The notes beneath the pieces were generated by a model. It worked only from the letters and a program-made list of their open reading frames with translations. It had not been told where the DNA came from and searched no databases. From JBNJEA01 sp051745395 (GTDB lineage Bacteria; Desulfobacterota; Desulfobacteria; Desulfobacterales; Desulfosalsimonadaceae), in assembly GCA_051745395.1 (NCBI GenBank), contig JBNJEA010000079.1:1-14481 (forward strand): a stretch of 14,481 nucleotides of DNA, given 5' to 3'. Shown piece by piece: positions 5,606-12,495 of this stretch; within the stretch, counting starts at the first letter, position 1, and every line of letters starts with the position of its first letter. The translations under genes were made by a program, and so were the position numbers.

Positions 5606-5815
5606 TTGGCACAAGGAACAGTGAAGTGGTTTAATGAAAAAAAGGGATTCGGCTTTATTAAGGATGAAGAAAGGGAACAGGATGTGTTTGTTCATTTCTC
5701 CGGAATCAATCAGGATGGATTCAAGACGCTCAACGAAGGGGAGAGTGTCAGTTTCGAAATTGAAGAAACCGACCGGGGCCCCCAGGCGAAAAATGTATTG
5801 AGAGAAGAAGGGTAA
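5606..5815 (+). CDS. Cold-shock domain protein (CspA family)
   Basis: A 69-residue OB-fold nucleic-acid-binding protein, the normal length for bacterial CspA-type RNA chaperones. RNP1 is KGFGFI (residues 13-18) and RNP2 is VFVHF (27-31); the opening GTVKWFNEKKGFGFI is diagnostic. The start is TTG at 5606, fixed by AAAGGAGG ending 7 nt before it and by the family N-terminus; there is no in-frame ATG nearby. A TTG start on a normally abundant protein is uncommon and could reduce or condition translation. The leader carries a palindromic hairpin (5544-5565). Whether it is actually cold-induced cannot be told from sequence, as many paralogues are not. Confidence 0.95.
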   Translation: MAQGTVKWFNEKKGFGFIKDEEREQDVFVHFSGINQDGFKTLNEGESVSFEIEETDRGPQAKNVLREEG

Positions 5816-5885
5816 TCCCAAAAAAATATTAATCCGGTTCGCTTCAATAAGCCACGAGTCATCGGGTTATTTTTTTCTGTTCTCG

Positions 5886-5946
5886 CGCAAAGCCGCCAAG
5901 AGCGCCAAGAATGGCTTAAACACTTGGCGCCTTGGCGCCTTGGCGC
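5886..5946. repeat. Palindrome built from GCCAAG / CTTGGC tandem units
   Basis: The left side has GCCGCCAAG and GCGCCAAG; the right side has three consecutive TTGGCGCC-type units (5924-5931, 5932-5939, 5940-5946). CGCCAAG pairs with CTTGGCG across a 13-nt loop, and the additional copies allow register-shifted stems. This general pattern is, from memory, a dispersed repeat in many environmental bacterial genomes. No coding sequence overlaps it. Confidence 0.7.
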
Positions 5947-5951
5947 AAAAA

Positions 5952-5980
5952 TTGACTATTACTGGAGCAAATCGGATAAC
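5952..5980 (+). promoter_or_regulatory. Orphan sigma-70-like promoter
   Basis: TTGACT (5952-5957), a 17-nt spacer and GATAAC (5975-5980) match the consensus at 5/6 and 4/6. Nothing on the plus strand downstream codes for a protein before the convergent gene ending at 6225, so it would drive a non-coding transcript or antisense RNA. Confidence 0.35.
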
Positions 5981-6224
5981 AGGTAAAAACACGGAAACCT
6001 TTTTCTGACAGGGGGGTGGTGGGCGGAAACGGCAATGTGCGATGGTGCCCCCTTATAGCAGCACTGCTGCCTTGTTACCGGACGCAGGACTTTGTTCCGT
6101 CCCTGCCTGCGCAATTCTTGCCCTCGCCCCGTTTTCCCGAGGATACGCCCCGCCGCCGCGGATCAATAGGGAACCGATAATTTATACAGTGCCGTAAAAA
6201 AAAGCGTGTTTTGCCGGGGCGCTA
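5981..6224. other. Non-coding intergenic stretch, possibly structured RNA
   Basis: No convincing coding frame on either strand. Complementary pieces occur: GGAAACGG near 6025 with CCGTTTTCC near 6130, CGCAGG near 6082 with CCTGCG near 6106, and a GCAGCACTGCTGC dyad near 6058-6070. Together these could fold into an elongated hairpin downstream of the orphan promoter. I compared it by eye with SRP RNA, RNase P, tmRNA and common riboswitches and found no match. A T8 run on the minus strand (A8 at 6197-6204) after the stop of the next gene may serve as a weak terminator tail. Confidence 0.25.
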
Positions 6225-7160
6225 CTACTGCCGGTATTTCTGCTGCAGGCGTTGCAGCCGGGCAATGTATTTGTCCCGGAACAGCAGATTGTCCTGGTTG
6301 CGCAGATCCGTCAGGGTCAAATCGATGTGGGGCCGAATGTCGATGCCGTGCCGATTGATATTTTCCTCGTTTGCCCGGTCTATAATTAATACGCTGTAAT
6401 ACCGGGTCAGGTTCCGAATCACCGAATCCCGGCGCATCAGGTACCCCGATCCGGAAAGCGTTTGTAAAAAAAAGCCGGCATATTCATAGAGAACCGGCAT
6501 TTCCATGCAGGTGCGATCATAGGCGCCGCAGCAGTCTTTGCGCACGTAATAGGCATAAAAATCCGCCATGGCCGGCTCAAGGATATCGTCTTCGGTTGCC
6601 AGAATCTTTTTCACCATTTCAATCCGGTTTTTGTTCAATGTCCGGAAAAAATGGGCCTGGTTGTGTACCAGGCTGACAATGTCTCGGGTTTCGCCCGTCA
6701 CGACCGGCGGATTGGCTGCCAGATCACTGACCATCCGGTCAAACACCCCGGCCGTATCCCGTTCTGCCCGCCCGCTGCCGGATTCCGGGGAGAGGTCTTT
6801 GCGATCGAGATAGTCGAAAAAAAAGGTCAGTTTTTCATCCAGCTCCTCACACCCGGGATTGTCCGTCGTACTGTACGGCCCGATCGGCTCCGACTGGCCG
6901 AAGACCTCCTTCATCCGTTTTTCCGATATGTTGGGCGGTTTTTCTTCGGCCAGCTCCTGTTTGAGCTGCTCGACTTCTTTTTCCAGCTGTTGATCTTGTC
7001 TCGAAGCCCTTTCTTCCGCTTGCTCGACGGCGGTTTGCATTTTCTGTGCATGCCAGTTCATCAAATAGCGGCCGCCGAAAAATCCGACACCGCCCAGAAT
7101 GACCACGGCTACGATAACGGCGATGGTCCGTGCGGGATCTGATTGGGCGAAAATTGCCAT
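6225..7160 (-). CDS. Membrane-anchored coiled-coil protein of unknown function
   Basis: A 311-residue protein. Residues 12-30 (TIAVIVAVVILGGVGFFGG) are a single transmembrane helix. Residues 37-73 are a heptad-rich, Gln/Glu/Lys coiled coil, followed by a Pro/Asn hinge. The remaining 220 residues are a mainly helical soluble domain with C104, C210-C211 and C218 (RKDCCGAYDRTC), which could form disulfides if the domain is periplasmic. The sequence shows no enzyme motif and I do not recognise the family. The overall plan (N-terminal anchor, coiled-coil stalk, globular head) suits an inner-membrane structural or scaffold protein facing the periplasm. The start at 7160 has AGGAGG 12 nt upstream, a rather long spacing. 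It is divergent from the metallophosphoesterase at 7335. Confidence 0.75.
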   Translation of the reverse strand: MAIFAQSDPARTIAVIVAVVILGGVGFFGGRYLMNWHAQKMQTAVEQAEERASRQDQQLEKEVEQLKQELAEEKPPNISEKRMKEVFGQSEPIGPYSTTDNPGCEELDEKLTFFFDYLDRKDLSPESGSGRAERDTAGVFDRMVSDLAANPPVVTGETRDIVSLVHNQAHFFRTLNKNRIEMVKKILATEDDILEPAMADFYAYYVRKDCCGAYDRTCMEMPVLYEYAGFFLQTLSGSGYLMRRDSVIRNLTRYYSVLIIDRANEENINRHGIDIRPHIDLTLTDLRNQDNLLFRDKYIARLQRLQQKYRQ

Positions 7161-7179
7161 AAAATTTCAGTGCCTCCTG

Positions 7180-7227
7180 GCCCGGCGATGATGCCGGGCA
7201 GTCCGGGCGGAGAAAAAATCCCGCCCG
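7180..7227. promoter_or_regulatory. Two tandem G+C-rich hairpins in a divergent intergenic region
   Basis: GCCCGGC (7180-7186) pairs with GCCGGGC (7193-7199), loop 6 nt; five bases later CGGGCGG (7204-7210) pairs with CCGCCCG (7221-7227), loop 10 nt. They sit in the leader of the minus-strand gene; its AGGAGG motif (7178-7173) lies next to the first stem. A role in translation or transcription control of that gene is possible but unproven. Confidence 0.45.
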
Positions 7228-7334
7228 CGGTTTACTTTTTGTTTCAATTCCGTAATATAGTAAAATAATATGCCGGATTCAAACGGATTGCAACCTGAGA
7301 TAAAAACCAACAACCATGCAAGGGATGCCGATCA

Positions 7335-8579
7335 ATGGATATCAAGGCAATGGGGCTGATCAGTATCGCGGTTTTGATACTTTTTGCCATGCACTATGCC
7401 CTTTTTCAAAGCATGATCTGCTTCTTTGCCGTGACCCGGCCATGGATCAAAGCCCTGCTCTACACCGCCATGGGGGTGCTCACCATTGCCTTTCTAACAG
7501 CCTTTTTGCTGCTTCAATGGCATGAAAGCCCCTGGACCATCGGCTATTTTGTTTTTGCCGGCACATGGATGGGGATTCTGATTCACTTGATCGTCGCCGT
7601 CGGGCTGATCTGGGCGGCAATCGGTCTGGCTCGATTGACGGGGAGTGGCTTGAATTCAAAAATGGCAGCGGGCGCGGTTTTATCCATCACCGTATTGGTC
7701 TGTCTTTACGGCATCCACAACGCATTTCACCCCAGGGTCCGGGAAATTGACGTGTCCCTGCCGAATCTGCCGCCGCAATGGCAGGGGCGCACCATCGTCC
7801 ACCTGTCCGATACCCACCTGGGCCATGTCCATAACGTTGAATTTACCCGCCGCATAGTCTCCCGGATCAACGCGCTGTCGCCGGACGTAATCGTAATAAC
7901 CGGCGATTTATTCGACGGCATGGGCGGGCCTTTCGAACACATTGTAAAACCGCTCAACCGTCTCCGGGCCAAAAACGGCGTCCTGTTTGTCACCGGCAAC
8001 CACGAGCATTACGCCGGCATCGACCGGGCCATGGCAGCCATACAACAGACATCGTTTCAGGTGCTGGACAACGAATGCATCCCCATGGACGGCCTCGACA
8101 TTATCGGGGTCAGTTATCCGGGCATCGAAAAAGCCTCCGACATCCGCAACCTGCCGGTAACCGGGGCCGGCACGACCCGTGCTCCCCGGATCCTGCTGTT
8201 TCATACCCCCACCAACCTGCGCCGCAACACCGCCGATGCCATGCAGCAGCACTTCAGCACCTACTGGATGCCGGATACACGCTTTGCATTCAACAAGGAG
8301 CTCGGCATCGATCTGCAATTGTCCGGCCACACCCATCACGGCCAGATCTTTCCCCTCAACCTCCTGACCGGGCTGCTCTACGGCGGGCATGACTACGGAT
8401 TGTCCCGGAACGGAAACTTTCGCCTGTATACCACTTGCGGTGCCGGCACGTGGGCGGCTCCCATGCGCACGGTCGGACATTCCGAAATTGTTGAAATCAC
8501 GCTGAAGGCCGATGGACCCTCTCCAGTTTCGACGGCGGATTCATTTCCCTGCAAGTCCGGAGACAAGCCCTTGCTCTGA
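7335..8579 (+). CDS. Membrane-bound metallophosphoesterase (YkuE/YaeI-like)
   Basis: A 414-residue calcineurin-like phosphoesterase with an N-terminal membrane domain. About four hydrophobic segments lie at residues 7-33, 40-60, 68-98 and 110-128. The catalytic domain (about 150-395) has all metal-binding motifs: D159-T-H161 (HLSDTHLG), G190-D191 (VITGDLFDG), G221-N-H-E224, H290 (LLFHTPTN) and G331-H-T-H334. The order and spacing match the YkuE/YaeI group, of which some members cleave lipid A precursors (UDP-2,3-diacylglucosamine) or other lipid phosphoesters; the true substrate here is unknown. The start is supported by AAGGGA 9 nt upstream. It is transcribed alone, divergent from the coiled-coil gene. 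Confidence 0.9.
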   Translation: MDIKAMGLISIAVLILFAMHYALFQSMICFFAVTRPWIKALLYTAMGVLTIAFLTAFLLLQWHESPWTIGYFVFAGTWMGILIHLIVAVGLIWAAIGLARLTGSGLNSKMAAGAVLSITVLVCLYGIHNAFHPRVREIDVSLPNLPPQWQGRTIVHLSDTHLGHVHNVEFTRRIVSRINALSPDVIVITGDLFDGMGGPFEHIVKPLNRLRAKNGVLFVTGNHEHYAGIDRAMAAIQQTSFQVLDNECIPMDGLDIIGVSYPGIEKASDIRNLPVTGAGTTRAPRILLFHTPTNLRRNTADAMQQHFSTYWMPDTRFAFNKELGIDLQLSGHTHHGQIFPLNLLTGLLYGGHDYGLSRNGNFRLYTTCGAGTWAAPMRTVGHSEIVEITLKADGPSPVSTADSFPCKSGDKPLL

Positions 8580-8746
8580 TTGCAGACTTTGATATAATAT
8601 TTTAATATATTCGAAAAATGCCGGGGCACCCGAATTTTCCCGATGATTTAGCAGTGTTTTCCTCCCGGGTCAGGCCGGGACACCGAGCCTACAAGTAACT
8701 TTTTCTATCTGTATAACAGGACTAACCCACTGGCGTTTTTTACCGT

Positions 8747-8774
8747 AAACCTTAAACCTCAGACCTTGAACCTG
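8747..8774. repeat. Four degenerate 7-bp tandem units upstream of the protease gene
   Basis: AAACCTT, AAACCTC, AGACCTT and GAACCTG follow one another without gaps (8747-8774), consensus RAACCTK. They lie 50 bp before the protease start in a 244-bp gene-free gap (8580-8823). The rest of that gap shows an AT-rich stretch at 8590-8612 and no clear promoter or terminator. Confidence 0.55.
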
Positions 8775-8823
8775 AAGTTACCCAGAAGGCCCGTTTAAGT
8801 TCTGCATACCAACGCCCCATAAA

Positions 8824-10293
8824 ATGCGACCCTATCCGATGAAAACAGCTTCCATCACCCCAATGATCTCCGCGTTCGGGATCGTGATCCTGCTGGTCAT
8901 GCTCTGTGCGCCCCCCGGCCACGCGTTTCAGGCCCGGCTGTCACCGGACGGACAATTCAGCCTCCACTGCGAAAACACGCCATTGCGCCGGATTTTAACG
9001 GAACTTGCCCGCCAGGGCGTCGCCGTCCGGATCGATCCGGGTATCGATTTCAAGGTGTCGGCCGATTATGAAAACAAGCCCGTTGCGCGGGTGCTCGACG
9101 CCATTTTAAAAGACACCAACCATGCACTGATCTGGGACAAATGCACACATTGCACCAAAAACACCTATGCACTGGCCGAAATCCAGATTTTCCGCCCCGG
9201 CGAAAAGGACAATATAGAACGCCTCGCCCGTTATCGAAACTTTGAACTGGCCCGGCATCCCGACACCGGGGATTTGTACGTCCGAAACGAAGCCCTCATC
9301 CGCGTGCGCACCGCAGCCGGCCGAAAAGCCCTTAAAAAACTGGCGGCCGATATCGGCGGTGCCGTGGCCGGGCGCAGCCGATTCGGCATTTACCGGGTTG
9401 TGCTGCCCGAGGAAATTTCCGTGCCGGCATTTTTGAAACGGGTTCGGCAAAAGGGCATCGGCAAGGCCGAGTTCAATTACGCCCATCGCTTGTCCCGGCC
9501 CCGCGCCCTGATTGATCCCCGGATTGAGCCGCCCGAAGCGGCAGACGGAAAATCCGCCGGCAAGCAATTCTCCATCGCCGTTTTCGACAGCGGCCTTGCC
9601 CCGGAAATGCGCCACAAATCCTACGTCTCCGATGTTTTCAACGCGGTCGACCCCGACGCCCCGATCGCCGATATCCAGGGGCACGGCACGCAGATGACCA
9701 TGGTCGCCGCCGGCGCGGTCGATCCCATCGGCACGGACAATACCGGGCAAGACCTTTCTCCGGTCATGGCCATACAGGGCTTTGACGAAAACGGCATCAC
9801 CTCGAACTACACCGTCATGAAGGGCCTTGAATTCGCCATGGATCAGGGCGCGCGGGTGTTGAGCCTGAGCTGGCACACCCGGACGGCCAGCGACTTTCTC
9901 AAAAACAGCCTGAAACAAGCCCGAAAAAAGGGGCTGGTGGTCATCTCGGCCGCCGGCAACAAACCCACCGGTGACCCGGTCTACCCGGCAGCCTACCCCG
10001 ATGTCGTCGCCGTGGGCGCCCTGGCGCCCGACGGCGAGCAGTGGGACCAATCGAATTTCGGCGACTTCGTCGACGTCCAGGCCCCGGGATTTGCCAACCT
10101 GCCGGTAGGCTACCAGGGCCCGCCCGGCATCTATGCCGGCACCTCGATCGCTACTGCCTACACGGCCCGGCAGGTTGCCGGTTTTCTGGCAAACCACCCG
10201 GATGCAGACACCGATGCCATCCGACAATACCTGGCATCCCGGGCCTCTTCCGATGACAGCACGGAAACGACCGGGGACGCGGAAAAACCGTAA
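8824..10293 (+). CDS. Exported S8 (subtilisin-family) protease with N-terminal STN-like module and prodomain
   Basis: A 489-residue secreted serine protease. Domains in order: signal peptide (about 1-34, hydrophobic FGIVILLVMLCAPPGHA); an STN/secretin-N-like module (about 45-105, with LRRILTELARQGVAVRIDP and KPVARVLDAILKDTNHALIW); a CxxC pair (C107, C110); an inhibitor_I9/fervidolysin-like prodomain (about 155-223); and the subtilase core. Catalytic residues are D255 (VFDSG), H287 (GHGTQ) and S441 (GTSIATAY), with oxyanion-hole N379 (SAAGNK). All are intact, so it should be active. Neither ATG 8824 nor the in-frame ATG 8839 (which gives a more usual MKTAS signal peptide) has a good ribosome site, so the start is uncertain. 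STN modules usually mark outer-membrane secretins or TonB receptors, so its fusion here is unusual. It appears monocistronic. Confidence 0.9.
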   Translation: MRPYPMKTASITPMISAFGIVILLVMLCAPPGHAFQARLSPDGQFSLHCENTPLRRILTELARQGVAVRIDPGIDFKVSADYENKPVARVLDAILKDTNHALIWDKCTHCTKNTYALAEIQIFRPGEKDNIERLARYRNFELARHPDTGDLYVRNEALIRVRTAAGRKALKKLAADIGGAVAGRSRFGIYRVVLPEEISVPAFLKRVRQKGIGKAEFNYAHRLSRPRALIDPRIEPPEAADGKSAGKQFSIAVFDSGLAPEMRHKSYVSDVFNAVDPDAPIADIQGHGTQMTMVAAGAVDPIGTDNTGQDLSPVMAIQGFDENGITSNYTVMKGLEFAMDQGARVLSLSWHTRTASDFLKNSLKQARKKGLVVISAAGNKPTGDPVYPAAYPDVVAVGALAPDGEQWDQSNFGDFVDVQAPGFANLPVGYQGPPGIYAGTSIATAYTARQVAGFLANHPDADTDAIRQYLASRASSDDSTETTGDAEKP

Positions 10294-10330
10294 CTGCCTG
10301 GCAAGGTTTGATATTGAATACACCGGAACG

Positions 10331-10359
10331 ATAACCGGAAAACAGAATTTTCCGGTTAT
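10331..10359. repeat. 29-bp perfect hairpin after the protease gene
   Basis: ATAACCGGAAAA (10331-10342) and TTTTCCGGTTAT (10348-10359) are perfect 12-bp complements around CAGAA. It begins 37 bp after the protease stop. There is no T-run directly after the stem, so it is not a classical terminator, although it may stabilise or end the mRNA. Its left half recurs 270 bp downstream. Confidence 0.75.
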
Positions 10360-10420
10360 ATGGAATATGCCAGTTGTTTTTTCATTGCCAGCAACAAGAA
10401 TTTCGGGAAGGTATCTATCT

Positions 10421-10550
10421 ACCCAAAAAAGGGCGTTGCCTCATCTGTCATGCCTGCGAAGGCAGGCATCCAGTTTTCCATGCGGACAGAAAAGCCATGG
10501 ATGCCTGCCTTCGCAGGCATGACGGCCGGGATGAACTCTTTCTTTTGGGT
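10421..10550. repeat. REP/MITE-like palindromic element (about 130 bp)
   Basis: Two perfect 26-bp inverted arms (10447-10472 and 10498-10523) with core ATGCCTGCGAAGGCAGGCAT flank a 25-bp spacer. Each arm is itself an 8-bp stem with a GAAG or CTTC tetraloop. Outer ends ACCCAAAA (10421-10428) and TTTTGGGT (10543-10550) give imperfect terminal repeats, about 13 of 17 matching. From memory, the ATGCCTGCGAAGGCAGGCAT core is one of the most widespread dispersed repeats in bacterial genomes. It is non-coding and non-autonomous; a REP-associated transposase could act in trans, but none is in the window. Confidence 0.75.
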
Positions 10551-10600
10551 CGGACGGAGGCTCGAATTCACTTCGTAAAACCATAACTGGGTTTTTCCGG

Positions 10601-10621
10601 ATAACCAGAAAACAGAATTTT
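10601..10621 (+). repeat. Second copy of the ATAACC-GAAAACAGAATTTT sequence
   Basis: This 21-bp stretch matches 10331-10351 in the same orientation with a single G/A difference near its middle. The two copies bracket a roughly 250-bp segment that contains the REP-like element. Only the left half of the 29-bp hairpin is present, so it no longer folds. Confidence 0.6.
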
Positions 10622-10695
10622 TCATTCAGACATATTTACGGAACTGTTTTCAAAACAATTCGGCGTGTTTTTTACCCATTTGCGAAAAGGCATAC

Positions 10696-10808
10696 GGTTG
10701 CACTGACGGCGGCGGGGAAAAGTGGGTTTGCGAGCGGAAATTGCGCCTCTTTTCGGCGCCTGGAGCGAGGAAACTTACTTTTTCGCGCCGCCGGTCAGCC
10801 GCAAAACC
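10696..10808. repeat. Long imperfect palindrome (about 113 bp)
   Basis: The left arm beginning GGTTGCACTGACGGCGGCG and the reverse complement of the right arm (GGTTTTGCGGCTGACCGGCG at its start) align through about 35 bp, down to AAAAGT-GGTTT / AAAAGT-AGTTT, with two small gaps. The centre contains a further GCGCC/GGCGC pairing. Short frames run through it but none has a start or ribosome site. I believe it is a dispersed repeat; a copy search would tell. Confidence 0.6.
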
Positions 10809-10812
10809 AAAA

Positions 10813-11009
10813 CCTAAATTGAGCGTTTCAGATTTTTAAAAACATTATTTTGTAAAGGATTATAGCAATTTATATTTAAAAATCTGAAACCCTCCGGGAT
10901 TTCCAATTTTGCCGCATCTACTGCGTCAGATGCAGCCTCGCATAGCCCACTATAGCTCGTCTGCATCTTCCTTGTATCTGCGGCAAACTTGAAAATCGCT
11001 CAATTTAGG
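10813..11009. mobile_element. MITE-like element with nested inverted repeats (197 bp)
   Basis: Terminal repeats CCTAAATTGAGCG (10813-10825) and CGCTCAATTTAGG (10997-11009) are perfect 13-bp complements. Directly inside the left end, TTTCAGATTTTTAAA (10826-10840) is matched by its exact complement at 10875-10889, forming a separate 15-bp hairpin. The remaining interior, from about 10898 to 10996, is an imperfect palindrome (GATTTCCAATTTTGCCGCA with TGCGGCAAACTTGAAAATC, then AGATGCAG with CTGCATCT). No transposase is encoded, so if mobile it depends on one elsewhere. It lies between the protease and LarA-like genes and ends 54 bp before the latter's promoter-like TTGACA. Confidence 0.65.
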
Positions 11010-11062
11010 CAAAATGAAGTTACTCTCCGCAAAAATACTGCCGCGGCGGCATAAAACCGCTA

Positions 11063-11092
11063 TTGACAAACTTTGCCGCGCATAAATACATA
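11063..11092 (+). promoter_or_regulatory. Probable promoter of the LarA-like gene
   Basis: Perfect TTGACA at 11063-11068; candidate -10 hexamers are TACATA at 11087-11092 (18-nt spacing) or TAAATA at 11083-11088 (14-nt spacing). The -10 match is weak. It lies just before a strong ribosome site (AAAGGAGGAGGGGG) and the start codon at 11116. Confidence 0.45.
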
Positions 11093-11115
11093 CGGACAAA
11101 AAAGGAGGAGGGGGT

Positions 11116-12444
11116 ATGGAAATCCGCTTGCCGTGGGGCCCGGAAAACCTGACCGTCAACCTGCCGGATACCTGGCGGGTGCACCAGCCGGAACGCGTCG
11201 ACATTTCCGGAAAATCCGATCAAAACGAAACGCAGATCGTGGCCTCGGCGCTGGCTAATCCCGCGGGCACCTCTGCACTTTCCGAAAAGTCGCTTTCCGG
11301 CAAAAAAATTGTAATCATCGTGGATGACAACACCCGACCGACGCCGTCTTCCCGCTTTTTTCACTTACTCATCGACGCTTTGGACCGCGCCGGTGCCGCA
11401 AGAAAAAATATCCGCGTTATGTCCGCCCTGGGCATCCATACGGCAATGAGCGAAGAGGAAATGGCGGAAAAAATCGGGGCCGAAAACGTAGCCGCCCTGT
11501 CCTGGTCCAACCACGACGCATTCGACAGCACGCAACACCATGACTTCGGCACCACCGCCCGCGGCACGCCGGGGATATTGAACAAGGCGGTTGCCGAAAG
11601 CGACATCGTTATCCTGGTCGGCATGATCGAGCCCCACCTGTGGGCAGGCTTCGGCGGCGGCCTGAAAAACCTTTTCCCCGGCGTTGCCGCCGCCGAAGCC
11701 ATCGGACACCACCACGGCATGATCGCAGAGCCGCCCTACTGGTTCAACCGGGTGGGAACAGCGCCCGGTGAAAACCTTTTTCGCAAAGATATCGAAGAAA
11801 TGCAGACGCTCGTCGGCGCTGAAATGTTTATCCTAAACGTCTTGCTCGATGAACACCAGCGCATTGCCGCCGCTTTTGCCGGCGATCCCATCGAGGCGCA
11901 CAGGCAGGGAATTCAATTTAACGAAAAGGTGGCGGGCATCGGGCTGGATCAGCCGATGGATGCGGTGATCGTCAATTCCCATCCCATGGATTTCAATTTC
12001 AAGCAAAGCATGAAATGCGTCGGCAACGCACTGCCGGCATTAAAGCCCGGCGGTGTGGTCATGGGCTTTCTGCGCGCCGAAAGGGGGCTCGACGACATCG
12101 CCCTGCCGGACAAGCCGCCGCCGCTGACCGTGCTGCGCACCATTCTGCGGCTGATCGGGCGATCCAACGTCATGAAATTTTTGGAACTGGTAAAAAAGGG
12201 GTTAAACGTGGAAGAAAAGTTTCTGACCTACTACTCCATGCGCCTGATTCGGGAATACCGACTGTTTTGCTATGTACCGACCCTGGATGCAAAACAGATC
12301 CGTCACCTGGGATTTTTCGAAAGCGCAGAAAATCCGGCCGACGTCATCGAAAAAGGCCGGCGGAAACTCAGAAAAGACGCCAACGTGGCAGTTTTTCCGG
12401 ATGGCGGGGCCACCTTCCCGGTGATACGGAGTGAAAAGCAATGA
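11116..12444 (+). CDS. LarA-family protein (DUF2088; lactate racemase-like, nickel-pincer dependent)
   Basis: A 442-residue cytosolic protein of the LarA superfamily, whose founder interconverts D- and L-lactate using a covalently bound nickel-pincer nucleotide. Key family residues are recognisable: D70-D-N-T-R74-P (VDDNTRPTPS), H108 in LGIHTAMSEEE, N132-H133-D134, E172-P-H174, and K184 in GFGGGLKNLFPG, the lysine position to which the cofactor attaches. These positions coincide with my recollection of Lactobacillus LarA numbering. Many LarA paralogues act on other 2-hydroxyacids, so lactate specificity is not assured. No larB, larC or larE cofactor genes are in the window. The start at 11116 has a strong AAAGGAGG site. 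A long hairpin follows the stop immediately. Confidence 0.85.
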   Translation: MEIRLPWGPENLTVNLPDTWRVHQPERVDISGKSDQNETQIVASALANPAGTSALSEKSLSGKKIVIIVDDNTRPTPSSRFFHLLIDALDRAGAARKNIRVMSALGIHTAMSEEEMAEKIGAENVAALSWSNHDAFDSTQHHDFGTTARGTPGILNKAVAESDIVILVGMIEPHLWAGFGGGLKNLFPGVAAAEAIGHHHGMIAEPPYWFNRVGTAPGENLFRKDIEEMQTLVGAEMFILNVLLDEHQRIAAAFAGDPIEAHRQGIQFNEKVAGIGLDQPMDAVIVNSHPMDFNFKQSMKCVGNALPALKPGGVVMGFLRAERGLDDIALPDKPPPLTVLRTILRLIGRSNVMKFLELVKKGLNVEEKFLTYYSMRLIREYRLFCYVPTLDAKQIRHLGFFESAENPADVIEKGRRKLRKDANVAVFPDGGATFPVIRSEKQ

Positions 12445-12481
12445 TGCCGCATACCCGCCGCGGGGCGGCGGGTATGCGGCA
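12445..12481 (+). terminator. 16-bp perfect G+C-rich hairpin abutting the LarA-like stop codon
   Basis: TGCCGCATACCCGCCG (12445-12460) and CGGCGGGTATGCGGCA (12466-12481) are perfect complements with a 5-nt loop, starting one base after the TGA. There is no T-run, so it may be a U-less terminator, a barrier against transcription from the convergent gene, or a 3' mRNA stabiliser. Confidence 0.6.
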
Positions 12482-12495
12482 CAACAAGCCGCGAA

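Noticed and set aside
6020..6130. SRP RNA or other housekeeping RNA on the minus strand (a TCCGG...GGCAGCAG resemblance)
   Set aside because: The SRP tetraloop closing pairs and the symmetric internal loop are not reproduced, so the resemblance is superficial.
9106..10323. 405-codon open frame on the minus strand
   Set aside because: It lies fully antisense to the protease, whose catalytic motifs are intact. The composition is that of a shadow frame in G+C-rich coding DNA.
10419..10625. Overlapping 60-130-codon frames across the palindromic elements
   Set aside because: They are translations of inverted repeats; open frames on both strands arise from the palindromic sequence.
10331..11009. 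CRISPR array
   Set aside because: Repeats are inverted and of different families with no regular unit-spacer periodicity, and there are no cas genes.
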